Of a stretch of DNA of 64,000 nt, positions 25,610 to 39,504 are shown piece after piece (the stretch's first letter is position 1; each line of letters opens with the position of its first letter). Under the pieces are notes generated by a model. It was not told the DNA's origin, ran no database searches, and saw nothing but the letters and a program-made list of their open reading frames with translations. The position numbers were made by a program, and so were the translations under genes. This stretch comes from Sepioteuthis lessoniana (lineage: Eukaryota; Mollusca; Cephalopoda; Myopsida; Loliginidae). The stretch lies in contig OY757947.1 in assembly GCA_963585895.1 (NCBI GenBank), forward strand, positions 35,344,883 through 35,408,882. Reading direction: 5' to 3'.

Positions 25610-27650
25610 CATTTACCGAAGAAGTTTGGATTATACCAACGCGCGGTGGATTTGTACCTACGAAGATGAATAAAAGAAGCAGAATGGAAATTTACATTTT
25701 CCGAAGAAGTTTGGATTATACCAACGCGCGGTGGATTTGTACCTATGAAGATGAATAAAAGATGCAGAATGGAAATTTACATTTACCGAAGAAGGTTGGA
25801 TTATACCAACGCGCGGTGGATTTGTACCTATGAAGATGAATAAAAGATGCAGAATGGAAATTTACATTTACCGAAGAAGTTTGGATTATACCAACGCGCG
25901 GTGGATTTGTACCTATGAAGATGAATAAAAGATGCAGAATGGAAATTTACATTTACCGAAGAAGTTTGGATTATACCAACGCGTGGTGGATTTGTACCTA
26001 TGAAGATGAATTAAAGATGCACGAGGGAATCTTACATTTCCCCAAGAGGTTTGGATTATACCAACGCGCGGTGGATTTGTACCTACGAAGATGAATAAAA
26101 GATGCAGAATGGAAATTTCCATTTACCGAAGACGTTTGGATTATACTAACGCGTGGTGGATTTGTACCTACGAAGATGAATAAAAGATGCAGAATGGAAA
26201 TTTACATTTACCGAAGAAGTTTGGATTATACCAACGCGCGGTGGATTTGTACCTACGAAGATGAATAAAAGATGCAGAATGGAAATTTACATTTACCGAA
26301 GAAGTTTGGATTATACCAACGCGCGGTGGATTTGTACCTACGAAGATGAATAAAAGAAGCAGAATGGAAATTTACATTTTCCGAAGAAGTTTGGATTATA
26401 CCAACGCGCGGTGGATTTGTACCTATGAAGATGAATAAAAGATGCAGAATGGAAATTTCTATTTGCAGAAGACGTTTGGATTATACTAACGCGCGGTGGA
26501 TTTGTACCTATGAAGATGAATAAAAGATGCAGAATGGAAATTTACATTTACCGAAGAAGTTTGGATTATACCAATGCGCGGTGGATTTGTACCTATGAAG
26601 ATAAATAAAAGATGCAGAATGGAAATTTACATTTACCGAAGAAGTTTGGATTATACCAACGCGCGGTGGATTTGTACCTACGAAGATGAATAAAAGAAGC
26701 AGAATGGAAATTTACATTTTCCGAAGAAGTTTGGATTATACCAACGCGCGGTGGATTTGTACCTATGAAGATGAATAAAAGATGCAGAATGGAAATTTAC
26801 ATTTACCGAAGAAGGTTGGATTATACCAACGCGCGGTGGATTTGTACCTATGAAGATGAATAAAAGATGCAGAATGGAAATTTACATTTACCGAAGAAGT
26901 TTGGATTATACCAACGCGCGGTGGATTTGTACCTATGAAGATGAATAAAAGATGCAGAATGGAAATTTACATTTACCGAAGAAGTTTGGATTATACCAAC
27001 GCGCGGTGGATTTGTACCTATGAAGATGAATTAAAGATGCACGAGGGAATCTTACATTTCCCCAAGAGGTTTGGATTATACCAACGCGCGGTGGATTTGT
27101 ACCTACGAAGATGAATAAAAGATGCAGAATGGAAATTTCCATTTACCGAAGGCGTTTGGATTATACTAACGCGTGGTGGATTTGTACCTACGAAGATGAA
27201 TAAAAGATGCAGAATGGAAATTTACATTTACCGAAGAAGTTTGGATTATACCAACGCGCGGTGGATTTGTACCTACGAAGATGAATAAAAGATGCAGAAT
27301 GGAAATTTACATTTACCGAAGAAGTTTGGATTATACCAACGCGCGGTGGATTTGTACCTACGAAGATGAATAAAAGAAGCAGAATGGAAATTTACATTTT
27401 CCGAAGAAGTTTGGATTATACCAACGCGCGGTGGATTTGTACCTATGAAGATGAATAAAAGATGCAGAATGGAAATTTCTATTTGCAGAAGACGTTTGGA
27501 TTATACTAACGCGCGGTGGATTTGTACCTATGAAGATGAATAAAAGATGCAGAATGGAAATTTACATTTACCGAAGAAGTTTGGATTATACCAATGCGCG
27601 GTGGATTTGTACCTATGAAGATAAATAAAAGATGCAGAATGGAAATTTAC
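25610..27650 (+). repeat. 1020-bp tandem duplication (12 monomers, two copies)
   Basis: Copies run at about 25610-26629 and 26630-27650. Markers 1020 bp apart are the AAGAAGCAG monomer followed by CATTTTCCGAAG (25675/26695), GAAGGTTGG (25791/26811), CTAACGCGTGG (26148/27168) and TTTCTATTTGCAGAAGACG (26457/27477). Matching fails near 27685, where GCGCGGTAGATT replaces GCGCGGTGGATT and TACCTATG replaces TACCTACG. A few substitutions separate the copies, for example GCGTGG against GCGCGG near 25981/27001. Confidence 0.8.
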
Positions 27651-28234
27651 ATTTACCGAAGAAGTTTGGATTATACCAACGCGCGGTAGATTTGTACCTA
27701 TGAAGATGAATAAAAGATGCAGAATGGAAATTTACATTTACCGAAGAAGTTTGGATTATACCAACGCGCGGTGGATTTGTACCTATGAAGTTGAATAAAA
27801 GATGCAGAATGGAAATTTATATTTACCGAAGAAGTTTGGATTATACCAACGCGCGGGGGATTTGTACCTATGAAGATGAATAAAAGATGCAGAATGGAAA
27901 TTTATATTTACCGAAGAAGTTTGGATTATACCAACGCGCGGTGGATTTGTACCTATGAAGATGAATAAAAGATGCATGAGGGAAACTTACATTTCCCCAA
28001 GAGGTTTGGTTTATACCAACGCGCGGTGGATTTCTACCTATGAAGTTGAATAAAAGATGCAGAATGGAAATTTACATTTACCGAAGAAGTTTGGATTATA
28101 CCAACGCGCGGTGGATTTGTACCTATGAAGATGAATAAAAGATGCAGAATGGAAATTTACATTTACCGAAGAAAGTTGGATTATACCAACGCGCAGTGGA
28201 TTTGTACCTATGAAGATGAATAAAAGATGCAGAA
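27651..28234 (+). repeat. Short run of mixed A/B monomers
   Basis: About seven monomers lie between two duplicated blocks. They include AAATTTATATTTACC variants near 27817 and 27902, a GCGCGGGGGATT core near 27851 and a B monomer of the CATGAGGG type near 27974. Nothing else is visible. Confidence 0.7.
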
Positions 28235-31200
28235 TGGAAATTTACATTTACCGAAGAAGTTTGGATTATACTAACGCGCGGTGGATTTGTACCTATGAAG
28301 ATGAATAAAAGACGCAGAATGGAAATTTACATTTACCGAAGAAGTTTGGATTATACCAACGCGCGGTGGATTTGTACCTATGAAGATGAATTAAAGATGC
28401 ACGAGGGAATCTTACATTTCCCCAAGAGGTTTGGATTATACCAACGCGCGGTGGATTTGTACCTACGAAGATGAATAAAAGATGCAGAATGGAAATTTCC
28501 ATTTACCGAAGACGTTTGGATTATACTAACGCGCGGTGGATTTGTACCTACGAAGATGAATAAAAGATGCAGAATGGAAATTTACATTTACCGAAGAAGT
28601 TTGGATTATACCAACGCGCGGTGGATTTGTACCTACGAAGATGAATAAAAGATGCAGAATGGAAATTTACATTTACCGAAGAAGTTTGGATTATACCAAC
28701 GCGCGGTGGATTTGTACCTACGAAGATGAATAAAAGATGCAGAATGGAAATTTACATTTACCGAAGAAGTTTGGATTATACCAACGCGCGGTGGATTTGT
28801 ACCTATGAAGATGAATAAAAGATGCATGAGGGAAACTTACATTTCCCCAAGAGGTTTGGTTTATACCAACGCGCGGTGGATTTCTACCTATGAAGTTGAA
28901 TAAAAGATGCAGAATGGAAATTTACATTTACCGAAGAAGTTTGGATTATACCAACGCGCGGTGGATTTGTACCTATGAAGATGAATAAAAGATGCATGAG
29001 GGAAACCTACATTTACCGAAGAAGTTCGGATTATACCAACGCGCGGTGGATTTGTACCTATGAAGATGAATAAAAGATGCAGAATGGAAATTTACATTTA
29101 CCGAAGAAGTTTGGATTATACCAACGCGCGGTGGATTTGTACCTATGAAGATGAATAAAAGATGCAGAATGGAAATTTTCATTTACCGAAGAAGTTTGGA
29201 TTATACCAACGCGCGGTGGATTAGTACCTATGAAGATGAATAAAAGATGCAGAATGGAAATTTACATTTACCGAAGAAGTTTGGATTATACAAATGCGCG
29301 GTGGATTTGTACCTACGAAGATGAATAAAAGATGCAGAATGGAAATTTCCATTTACCGAAGAAGTTTGGATTATACTAACGCGCGGTGGATTTGTACCTA
29401 CGAAGATGAATAAATGATGCAGAATTGAAATTTACATTTACCGGAGAAGTTTGGATTATACCAACGCGCGGTGGATTTTTACCTATGAAGATGAATAAAA
29501 GATGCACGAGGGAAACTTCCATTTCCCCAAGAGGTTTGGATTATACCAACGCGCGGTGGATTTGGACCTATGAAGATGAATAAAAGATGCAGAATGGAAA
29601 TTTACATTTACCGAAGAAGTTTGGATTATACCAACGCGCGGTGGATTCGTACCTATGAAGATATAGAAATGATGCAGAGTGGAAATTTACATTTACCGAA
29701 GAAGTTTGGATTATACCAACGCGCGGTGGATTTGTACCTATGAAGATGAATAAAAGATGCAGAATGGAAATTTACATTTACCGAAGAAGTTTGGATTATA
29801 CCAACGAGCGGTGGATTTGTACCTATGAAGATGAATAAAAGATGCAGAATGGAAATTTACATTTACCGAAGAAGTTTGGATTATACCAACGCGCGGTGGA
29901 TTTGTACCTATGAAGATGAATAAAAGATGCAGAATGGAAATTTACATTTACCGAAGAAGTTTGGATTATACCAACGCGCGGTGGATTTGTACCTATGAAG
30001 ATGAATAAAAGATGCATGAGGGAAACTTACATTTCCCAAAGAGGTTTGGATTATACCAACGCGCGGTGGATTTCTACCTATGAAGATGAATAAAAGATGC
30101 AGAATGGAAATTTACATTTACCGAAGAAGTTTGGATTATACCAATGCGCGGTTGATTTTTACCTATGAAGATAAATAAAAGATGCAGAATGGAAATTTAC
30201 ATTTACCGAAGAAGTTTGGATTATACCAACGCCCGGTAGATTTGTACCTATGAAGATGAATAAAAGATGCAGAATGGAAATTTACATTTACCGAAGAAGT
30301 TTGGATTGTACCAACGCGCGGTGGATTTGTACCTATGAAGATGAATAAAAGATGCAAAATGGAAATTTACATTTACCGAAGGAGTTTGGATTATACCAAC
30401 GCGCGGTGGATTTGTACCTATGAAGATGAATAAAAGATGCATGAGGGAAACTTACATTTCCCCAAGAGGTTTGGTTTATACCAACGCGCGCTGGATTTGT
30501 ACCTATGAAGATGAATAAAAGATGCAGAATGGAAATTTACATTTACCGAAGAAGTTTGGATTATACCAACGCGCGGTGGATTTGTAACTAGGAAGATGAA
30601 TAAAAGATGCATGAGGGAAACTTACATTTCCCCAAGAGGTTCGGATTATACCAAGGCGCGATGGATTTCTGCCTATGAAGATGAATAAAAGATGCAGAAT
30701 GGAAATTTCCATTTACCGAAGAAGTTTGGATTATACTAACTCGCGGTGGATTTGTAACACGAAGATGAATAAATGATGCAGAATGGAAATTTACATTTAC
30801 CGGAGAAGTTTGGATTATACCAACGCGCGGTGAATTTGTACCTATGAAGATGAATAAAAAATGCACGAGGGAAACTTCCATTTCCCCAAGAGGTTTGGAT
30901 TATACCAACGCGCGGTGGATTTGGACCTATGAAGATGAATAAAAGATGCAGAATGGAAATTTACATTTACCGAAGAAGTTTGGATTATACCAAAGCGCGG
31001 TGGATTCGTACCTATGAAGATTTATAAATGATGCAGAATGGAAATTTACATTTACCGAAGAAGTTTGGATTATACTAACGCGCGGTGGATTTGTACCTAT
31101 GAAGATGAATAAAAGACGCAGAATGGAAATTTACATTTACCGAAGAAGTTTGGATTATACCAACGCGCGGTGGATTTGTACCTATGAAGATGAATTAAAG

Positions 31201-33842
31201 ATGCACGAGGGAATCTTACATTTCCCCAAGAGGTTTGGATTATACCAACGCGCGGTGGATTTGTACCTACGAAGATGAATAAAAGATGCAGAATGGAAAT
31301 TTCCATTTACCGAAGACGTTTGGATTATACTAACGCGCGGTGGATTTGTACCTACGAAGATGAATAAAAGATGCAGAATGGAAATTTACATTTACCGAAG
31401 AAGTTTGGATTATACCAACGCGCGGTGGATTTGTACCTACGAAGATGAATAAAAGATGCAGAATGGAAATTTACATTTACCGAAGAAGTTTGGATTATAC
31501 CAACGCGCGGTGGATTTGTACCTACGAAGATGAATAAAAGATGCAGAATGGAAATTTACATTTACCGAAGAAGTTTGGATTATACCAACGCGCGGTGGAT
31601 TTGTACCTATGAAGATGAATAAAAGATGCATGAGGGAAACTTACATTTCCCCAAGAGGTTTGGTTTATACCAACGCGCGGTGGATTTCTACCTATGAAGT
31701 TGAATAAAAGATGCAGAATGGAAATTTACATTTACCGAAGAAGTTTGGATTATACCAACGCGCGGTGGATTTGTACCTATGAAGATGAATAAAAGATGCA
31801 TGAGGGAAACCTACATTTACCGAAGAAGTTTGGATTATACCAACGCGCGGTGGATTTGTACCTATGAAGATGAATAAAAGATGCAGAATGGAAATTTACA
31901 TTTACCGAAGAAGTTTGGATTATACCAACGCGCGGTGGATTTGTACCTATGAAGATGAATAAAAGATGAAGAATGGAAATTTTCATTTACCGAAGAAGTT
32001 TGGATTATACCAACGCGCGGTGGATTAGTACCTATGAAGATGAATAAAAGATGCAGAATGGAAATTTACATTTACCGAAGAAGTTTGGATTATACAAATG
32101 CGCGGTGGATTTGTACCTACGAAGATGAATAAAAGATGCAGAATGGAAATTTCCATTTACCGAAGAAGTTTGGATTATACTAACGCGCGGTGGATTTGTA
32201 CCTACGAAGATGAATAAATGATGCAGAATTGAAATTTACATTTACCGGAGAAGTTTGGATTATACCAACGCGCGGTGGATTTTTACCTATGAAGATGAAT
32301 AAAAGATGCACGAGGGAAACTTCCATTTCCCCAAGAGGTTTGGATTATACCAACGCGCGGTGGATTTGGACCTATGAAGATGAATAAAAGATGCAGAATG
32401 GAAATTTACATTTACCGAAGAAGTTTGGATTATACCAACGCGCGGTGGATTCGTACCTATGAAGATATAGAAATGATGCAGAGTGGAAATTTACATTTAC
32501 CGAAGAAGTTTGGATTATACCAACGCGCGGTGGATTTGTACCTATGAAGATGAATAAAAGATGCAGAATGGAAATTTACATTTACCGAAGAAGTTTGGAT
32601 TATACCAACGAGCGGTGGATTTGTACCTATGAAGATGAATAAAAGATGCAGAATGGAAATTTACATTTACCGAAGAAGTTTGGATTATACCAACGCGCGG
32701 TGGATTTGTACCTATGAAGATGAATAAAAGATGCAGAATGGAAATTTACATTTACCGAAGAAGTTTGGATTATACCAACGCGCGGTGGATTTGTACCTAT
32801 GAAGATGAATAAAAGATGCATGAGGGAAACTTACATTTCCCAAAGAGGTTTGGATTATACCAACGCGCGGTGGATTTCTACCTATGAAGATGAATAAAAG
32901 ATGCAGAATGGAAATTTACATTTACCGAAGAAGTTTGGATTATACCAATGCGCGGTTGATTTTTACCTATGAAGATAAATAAAAGATGCAGAATGGAAAT
33001 TTACATTTACCGAAGAAGTTTGGATTATACCAACGCCCGGTAGATTTGTACCTATGAAGATGAATAAAAGATGCAGAATGGAAATTTACATTTACCGAAG
33101 AAGTTTGGATTGTACCAACGCGCGGTGGATTTGTACCTATGAAGATGAATAAAAGATGCAAAATGGAAATTTACATTTACCGAAGGAGTTTGGATTATAC
33201 CAACGCGCGGTGGATTTGTACCTATGAAGATGAATAAAAGATGCATGAGGGAAACTTACATTTCCCCAAGAGGTTTGGTTTATACCAACGCGCGCTGGAT
33301 TTGTACCTATGAAGATGAATAAAAGATGCAGAATGGAAATTTACATTTACCGAAGAAGTTTGGATTATACCAACGCGCGGTGGATTTGTAACTAGGAAGA
33401 TGAATAAAAGATGCATGAGGGAAACTTACATTTCCCCAAGAGGTTCGGATTATACCAAGGCGCGATGGATTTCTGCCTATGAAGATGAATAAAAGATGCA
33501 GAATGGAAATTTCCATTTACCGAAGAAGTTTGGATTATACTAACTCGCGGTGGATTTGTAACACGAAGATGAATAAATGATGCAGAATGGAAATTTACAT
33601 TTACCGGAGAAGTTTGGATTATACCAACGCGCGGTGAATTTGTACCTATGAAGATGAATAAAAAATGCACGAGGGAAACTTCCATTTCCCCAAGAGGTTT
33701 GGATTATACCAACGCGCGGTGGATTTGGACCTATGAAGATGAATAAAAGATGCAGAATGGAAATTTACATTTACCGAAGAAGTTTGGATTATACCAAAGC
33801 GCGGTGGATTCGTACCTATGAAGATTTATAAATGATGCAGAA
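28235..33842 (+). repeat. 2804-bp tandem duplication (33 monomers minus 1 bp, two copies)
   Basis: Copies run at about 28235-31038 and 31039-33842. Many rare variants recur at exactly 2804 bp: GACGCAGAAT (28311/31115), the CGAGCGGTGG monomer (29805/32609), GATATAGAAATG (29661/32465), TTTCCCAAAGAGG (30035/32839), TTGTAACTAGG (30584/33388), and a 1-bp deletion TTGTAACACGAAG (about 30754/33558) that explains why the period is 1 bp short of 33 monomers. Reading both copies I noticed only two differences, GTTCGG against GTTTGG (29026/31830) and GATGCAG against GATGAAG (29161/31965). This is the youngest large event in the window. Confidence 0.9.
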
Positions 33843-35800
33843 TGGAAATTTACATTTACCGAAGAAGTTTGGATTATACCAACGCGCGGTGGATTTGTAC
33901 CTATGAAGATGAATAAAAGATGCAGAATGGAAATTTACATTTACCGAAGAAGTTTGGATTATACCAACGCGCGGTGGATTTGTACCTATGAAGATGAATA
34001 AAAGATGCACGAGGGAAACTTACATTTCCCCAAGAGGTTTGGATTATACCAAAGCGCGGTGGATTTGTACCTATGAAGATGAATAAAAGATGCAGAAAGG
34101 AAATTTACATTTACCGGAGAAGTTTGGATTATACCAACGCGCGGTGGATTTGTACCTATGAAGATGAATAAAAGATGCAGAATGGAAATTTACATTTACC
34201 GAAGAAGTTTGGATTATACCAACGCGCGTCGGATTTGTACCTATGAAGATGAATAAAAGATGCATGAGGGAAACTTACATTTCCCCAAGAGGTTTGGATT
34301 ATACCAACGCGCGGTGGATTTCTACCTATGAAGATGAATAAAAGATGCAGAATGGAAATTTACATTTACCGAAGAAGTTTGGATTATACCAATGCGCGGT
34401 TGATTTGTACCTATGAAGATAAATAATAGATGCAGAATGGAAATTTACATTTACCGAAGAAGTTTGGATTGTACCAACGCGCGGTGGATTTGTACCTATG
34501 AAGATGAATAAAAGATGCAAAATGGAAATTTACATTTACCGAAGGAGTTTGGATTATACCAACGCGCGGTGGATTTGTACCTATGAAGATGAATAAAAGA
34601 TGCATGAGGGAAACTTACATTTCCCCAAGAGGTTTGGTTTATACCAACGCGCGCTGGATTTGTACCTATGAAGATGAATAAAAGATGCAGAATGGAAATT
34701 TACATTTACCGAAGAAGTTTGGATTATACCAACGCGCGGTGGATTTGTAACTAGGAAGATGAATAAAAGATGCATGAGGGAAACTTACATTTCCCCAAGA
34801 GGTTCGGATTATACCAAGGCGCGATGGATTTCTGCCTATGAAGATGAATAAAAGATGCAGAATGGAAATTTCCATTTACCGAAGAAGTTTGGATTATACT
34901 AACTCGCGGTGGATTTGTAACACGAAGATGAATAAATGATGCAGAATGGAAATTTACATTTACCGGAGAAGTTTGGATTATACCAACGCGCGGTGAATTT
35001 GTACCTATGAAGATGAATAAAAAATGCACGAGGGAAACTTCCATTTCCCCAAGAGGTTTGGATTATACCAACGCGCGGTGGATTTGGACCTATGAAGATG
35101 AATAAAAGATGCAGAATGGAAATTTACATTTACCGAAGAAGTTTGGATTATACCAAAGCGCGGTGGATTCGTACCTATGAAGATTTATAAATGATGCAGA
35201 ATGGAAATTTACATTTACCGAAGAAGTTTGGATTATACCAACGCGCGGTGGATTTGTACCTATGAAGATGAATAAAAGATGCAGAATGGAAATTTACATT
35301 TACCGAAGAAGTTTGGATTATACCAACGCGCGGTGGATTTGTACCTATGAAGATGAATAAAAGATGCACGAGGGAAACTTACATTTCCCCAAGAGGTTTG
35401 GATTATACCAAAGCGCGGTGGATTTGTACCTATGAAGATGAATAAAAGATGCAGAAAGGAAATTTACATTTACCGGAGAAGTTTGGATTATACCAACGCG
35501 CGGTGGATTTGTACCTATGAAGATGAATAAAAGATGCAGAATGGAAATTTACATTTACCGAAGAAGTTTGGATTATACCAACGCGCGTCGGATTTGTACC
35601 TATGAAGATGAATAAAAGATGCATGAGGGAAACTTACATTTCCCCAAGAGGTTTGGATTATACCAACGCGCGGTGGATTTCTACCTATGAAGATGAATAA
35701 AAGATGCAGAATGGAAATTTACATTTACCGAAGAAGTTTGGATTATACCAATGCGCGGTTGATTTGTACCTATGAAGATAAATAATAGATGCAGAATGGA
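33080..35800 (+). repeat. 1359-bp tandem duplication overlapping the end of the previous block
   Basis: The segment from about 33080 to 34440 is repeated from about 34440 to 35800. Markers 1359 bp apart are GGATTGTACC (33109/34468), AAGATGCAAAATGG (33155/34514), TTGTAACTAGG (33388/34747), the 1-bp-deleted TTGTAACACG (about 33558/34917), TTTATAAATG (33825/35184) and GCGCGTCGGATT (34220/35579). The segment around TTGTAACTAGG and TTGTAACACG therefore exists three times, near 30.6, 33.4 and 34.75 kb. Because it reuses the second 2804-bp copy, this event came after the 2804-bp duplication or overlapped it. Confidence 0.85.
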
Positions 35801-38800
35801 AATTTACATTTACCGAAGAAGTTTGGATTATACCAACGCGCGGTGGATTTGTACCTATGAAGATGAATAAAAGATGCAGCATGGAAATTTACATTTACCG
35901 AAGAAGTTTGGATTATACCAACGCGCGGTGGATTTGTACCTATGAAGATGAATAAAAGATGCAGAATGGAAATTTACATTTACCGAAGAAGTTTGGATTA
36001 TACAAATGCGCGCTGGATTTGTACCTGCGAAGATGTATAAAAGATGCAGAATGGAAATTTCCATTTACCGAAGAAGTTTGGATCATACTAACGCGCGGTG
36101 GATTTGTACCTACGAAGATGAATAAATGATGCAGAATGGAAATTTACATTTACCGGAGAAGTTTGGATTATACCAACGCGCGGTGGATTTGTACCTATGA
36201 AGATGAATAAAAGATGCACGAGGGAAACTTCCATTTCCCCAAGAGGTTTGGATTATACCAACGCGCGGTGGATTTGGCCTATGAAGATGAATAAAAGATG
36301 CAGAATGGAAATTTACATTTACCGAAGAAGTTTGGATTATACCAACGCGCGGTGGATTCGTACCTATGAAGATTTATAAATGATGCAGAATGGAAATTTA
36401 CATTTACCGAAGAAGTTTGGATTATACCAACGCGCGGTGGATTTGTACCTATGAAGATGAATAAAAGATGCAGAATGGAAATTTACATTTACCGAAGAAG
36501 TTTGGATTATACCAACGAGCGGTGGATTTGTACCTATGAAGATGAATAAAAGATGCAGAATGGAAATTAACATTTACCGAAGAAGTTTGGATTATACCAA
36601 CGCGCGGTGGATTTGTACCTATGAAGATGAATAAAAGATGCAGAATGGAAATTTACATTTACCGAAGAAGTTTGGATTATACCAACGCGCGGTGGATTTG
36701 TACCTATGAAGATGAATAAAAGATGCATGAGGGAAACTTACATTTCCCCAAGAGGTTTGGATTATACCAACGCGCGGTGGATTTCTAACTATGAATTTGA
36801 ATAAAAGATGCAGAATGGAAATTTACATTTACCGAAGAAGTTTGGATTATACCAATGCGCGGTTGATTTGTACCTATGAAGATAAATAAAAGATGCAGAA
36901 TGGAAATTTACATTTACCGAAGAAGTTTGGATTATACCAACGTGCGGTGGATTTGTACCTAGGGAGATGAATAAAAGATGCAGATTGGAAATTTACATTT
37001 ATTGAAGAACTTTGGATTATACCAACGCGCGGTGGATTTGTACCTATGAAGAGGAATAAGAGATGCAGAATGGAAATTTTCATTTACCGAAGAAGTTTGG
37101 ATTATACCAACGCGCGGTGGATTTGTACCTATGAAGATGAATAAAAGATGCAGAATGGAAATTTACATTTACCGAAGAAGTTTGGATTATACCAACGCGC
37201 GGTGGATTTGTACCTACGAAGATGAATAAAAGAAGCAGAATGGAAATTTACATTTTCCGAAGAAGTTTGGATTATACCAACGTGCGGTGGATTTGTAACT
37301 ATGAAGATGAATAAAAGATGCACGAGGGAAACTTACATTTCCCCAAGAGGTTTGGATTATACCAAAGCGCGGTGGATTTGTACCTATGAAGATGAATAAA
37401 AGATGCAGAAGGGAAATTTACATTTACCGAAGAAGTTTGGATTATACCAACGCGCGGTGGATTTGTACCTATGAAGATGAATAAAAGATGCAGAATGGAA
37501 ATTTACATTTACCGAAGAAGTTTGGATTATACCAACGCGCGGTGGATTTGTACCTATGAAGATGAATAAAAGATGCATGAGGGAAACTTACATTTCCCCA
37601 AGAGGTTTGGATTATACCAACGCGCGGTGGATTTCTACCTATGAAGATGAATAAAAGATGCAGAATGGAAATTTACATTTACCGAAGAAGTTTGGATTAT
37701 ACCAATGCGCGGTTGATTTGTACCTATGAAGATAAATAAAAGATGCAGAATGGAAATTTACATTTACCGAAGAAGTTTGGATTATACCAACGCGCGGTGG
37801 ATTTGTACCTATGAAGATGAATAAAAGATGCAGAATGGAAATTTACATTTACCGAAGAAGTTTGGATTATACCAACGCGCGGTGGATTTGTACCTATGAA
37901 GATGAATGAAAGATGCAGAATGGAAATTTACATTTACCGAAGAAGTTTGGATTATACCAACGCGCGGTGGATTTGTACCTATGAAGATGAATAAAAGATG
38001 CATGAGGGAAACTTACATTTCCCCAAGAGGTTTGGTTTATACCAACGCGCGGTGGATTTGTAGCTATGAAGATGAATAAAAGATGCAGAATGGAAATTTA
38101 CATTTACCGAAGAAGTTTGGATTATACAAATGTGCGGTGGATTTGTACCTACGAAGATGAATAAAAGATGCAGAATGGAAATTTCCATTTACCGAAGAAG
38201 TTTGGATTATAACAACGCGCGGTGGATTCGTACATATGAAGATTTATAAATGATGCAGAATGGAAATTTACATTTACCGAAGAAGTTTGGATTATACCAA
38301 CGTGCGGTGGATTTGTACCTAGGGTGATGAATAAAAGATGCAGAATGAAAATTTACATTTACCGAAGAAGTTTGGATTATACCAACGCACGGTGGATTTG
38401 TACCTACGAAGATGAATAAAAGATGCAGAATGGAAATTTACATTTACCGAAGAAGTTTGGATTATACAAACGCGCGGTGGATTTGTACCTACGAAGATGA
38501 ATAAAAGAAGCAGAATGGAAATTTACATTTACCGAAGAAGTTTGGATTATACCAACGTGCGGTGGATTTATACCTATGAAGATGAATAAAAGATTCACGA
38601 GGGAAACTTCCATTTCGTCAAGAGGTTTGGATTATACCAACGCGCGGTGGATTTGGACCTATGAAAATGAATAAAAGATGCAGAATGGAAATTTACATTT
38701 ACCGAAGAAGTTTGGATTATACCAACGCGCGGTGGATTCGTACCTATGAAGATTTATAAATGATGCAGAATGGAAATTTACATTTACCGAAGAAGTTTGG

Positions 38801-39504
38801 ATTATACCAACGCGCGATGGATTTGTACCTAGGGAGATGAATAAAAGATGCATGAGGGAAACTTACATTTCCATAAGAGGTTTGGATTATACCAACGCGC
38901 GGTGGATTTCTACCTATGAAGATGAATAAAAGATGCAGAATGGAAATTTACATTTACCGAAGAAGTTTGGATTATACCAACGCGCGGTGGATTTGTACCT
39001 ACGAAGATGAATAAAAGATGCAGAATGGAAATTTACATTTACCGAAGAAGTTTGGATTATACAAACGCGCGGTGGATTTGTACCTACGAAGATGAATAAA
39101 AGAAGCAGAATGGAAATTTACATTTACCGAAGAAGTTTGGATTATACCAACGTGCGGTGGATTTGTACCTATGAAGATGAATAAAAGATGCACGAGGGAA
39201 ACTTACATTTCCCCAAGAGGTTTGGATTATACCAACGCGCGGTGGATTTGTACCTATGAAGATGAATAAAAGATGCAGAATGGAAATTTACATTTACCGA
39301 AGAAGTTTGGATTATACCAACGCGCGGTGGATTTGTACCTATGAAGATGAATAAAAGATGCAGAATGGAAATTTACATTTACCGAAGAAGTTTGGATTAT
39401 ACCAACGAGCGGTGGATTTGTACCTATGAAGATGAATAAAAGAAGCAGAATGGAAATTTACATTTACCGAAGAAGTTTGGATTATACCAACGCCAGTGGA
39501 TTTG
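35801..39504 (+). repeat. Mixed monomers; transition to the right-hand variant set
   Basis: About 43 monomers. Variants typical of the right half become frequent here: GATTTATAAATG starts (near 36371, 38240, 38750), CCTAGGGAGATG starts (near 36958 and 38828), the GAGGAATAAGAGATG form (near 37050) and CGTGCGGTGG cores. A single base is missing near 36277 (GGATTTGGCCTATG) and another near 39494 (CGCCAGTGG). No long perfect duplication is evident to me. No gene is seen. Confidence 0.7.

Noticed and set aside
30588-30881. Recurrent minus-strand open frames of 64, 69 and 92-97 codons throughout the array, as candidate small proteins
   Set aside because: They are set by the repeat. In the minus strand two successive monomer registers lack stops and the third has four (TAG and three TAA), so frames of about 65-70 codons arise everywhere. 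Starts fall where a B monomer gives ATG or GTG, or where an A monomer has TTTCCATTT or AATTAACATTT. The longer ones contain a 1-bp deletion that resets the register. No codon-level conservation is seen.
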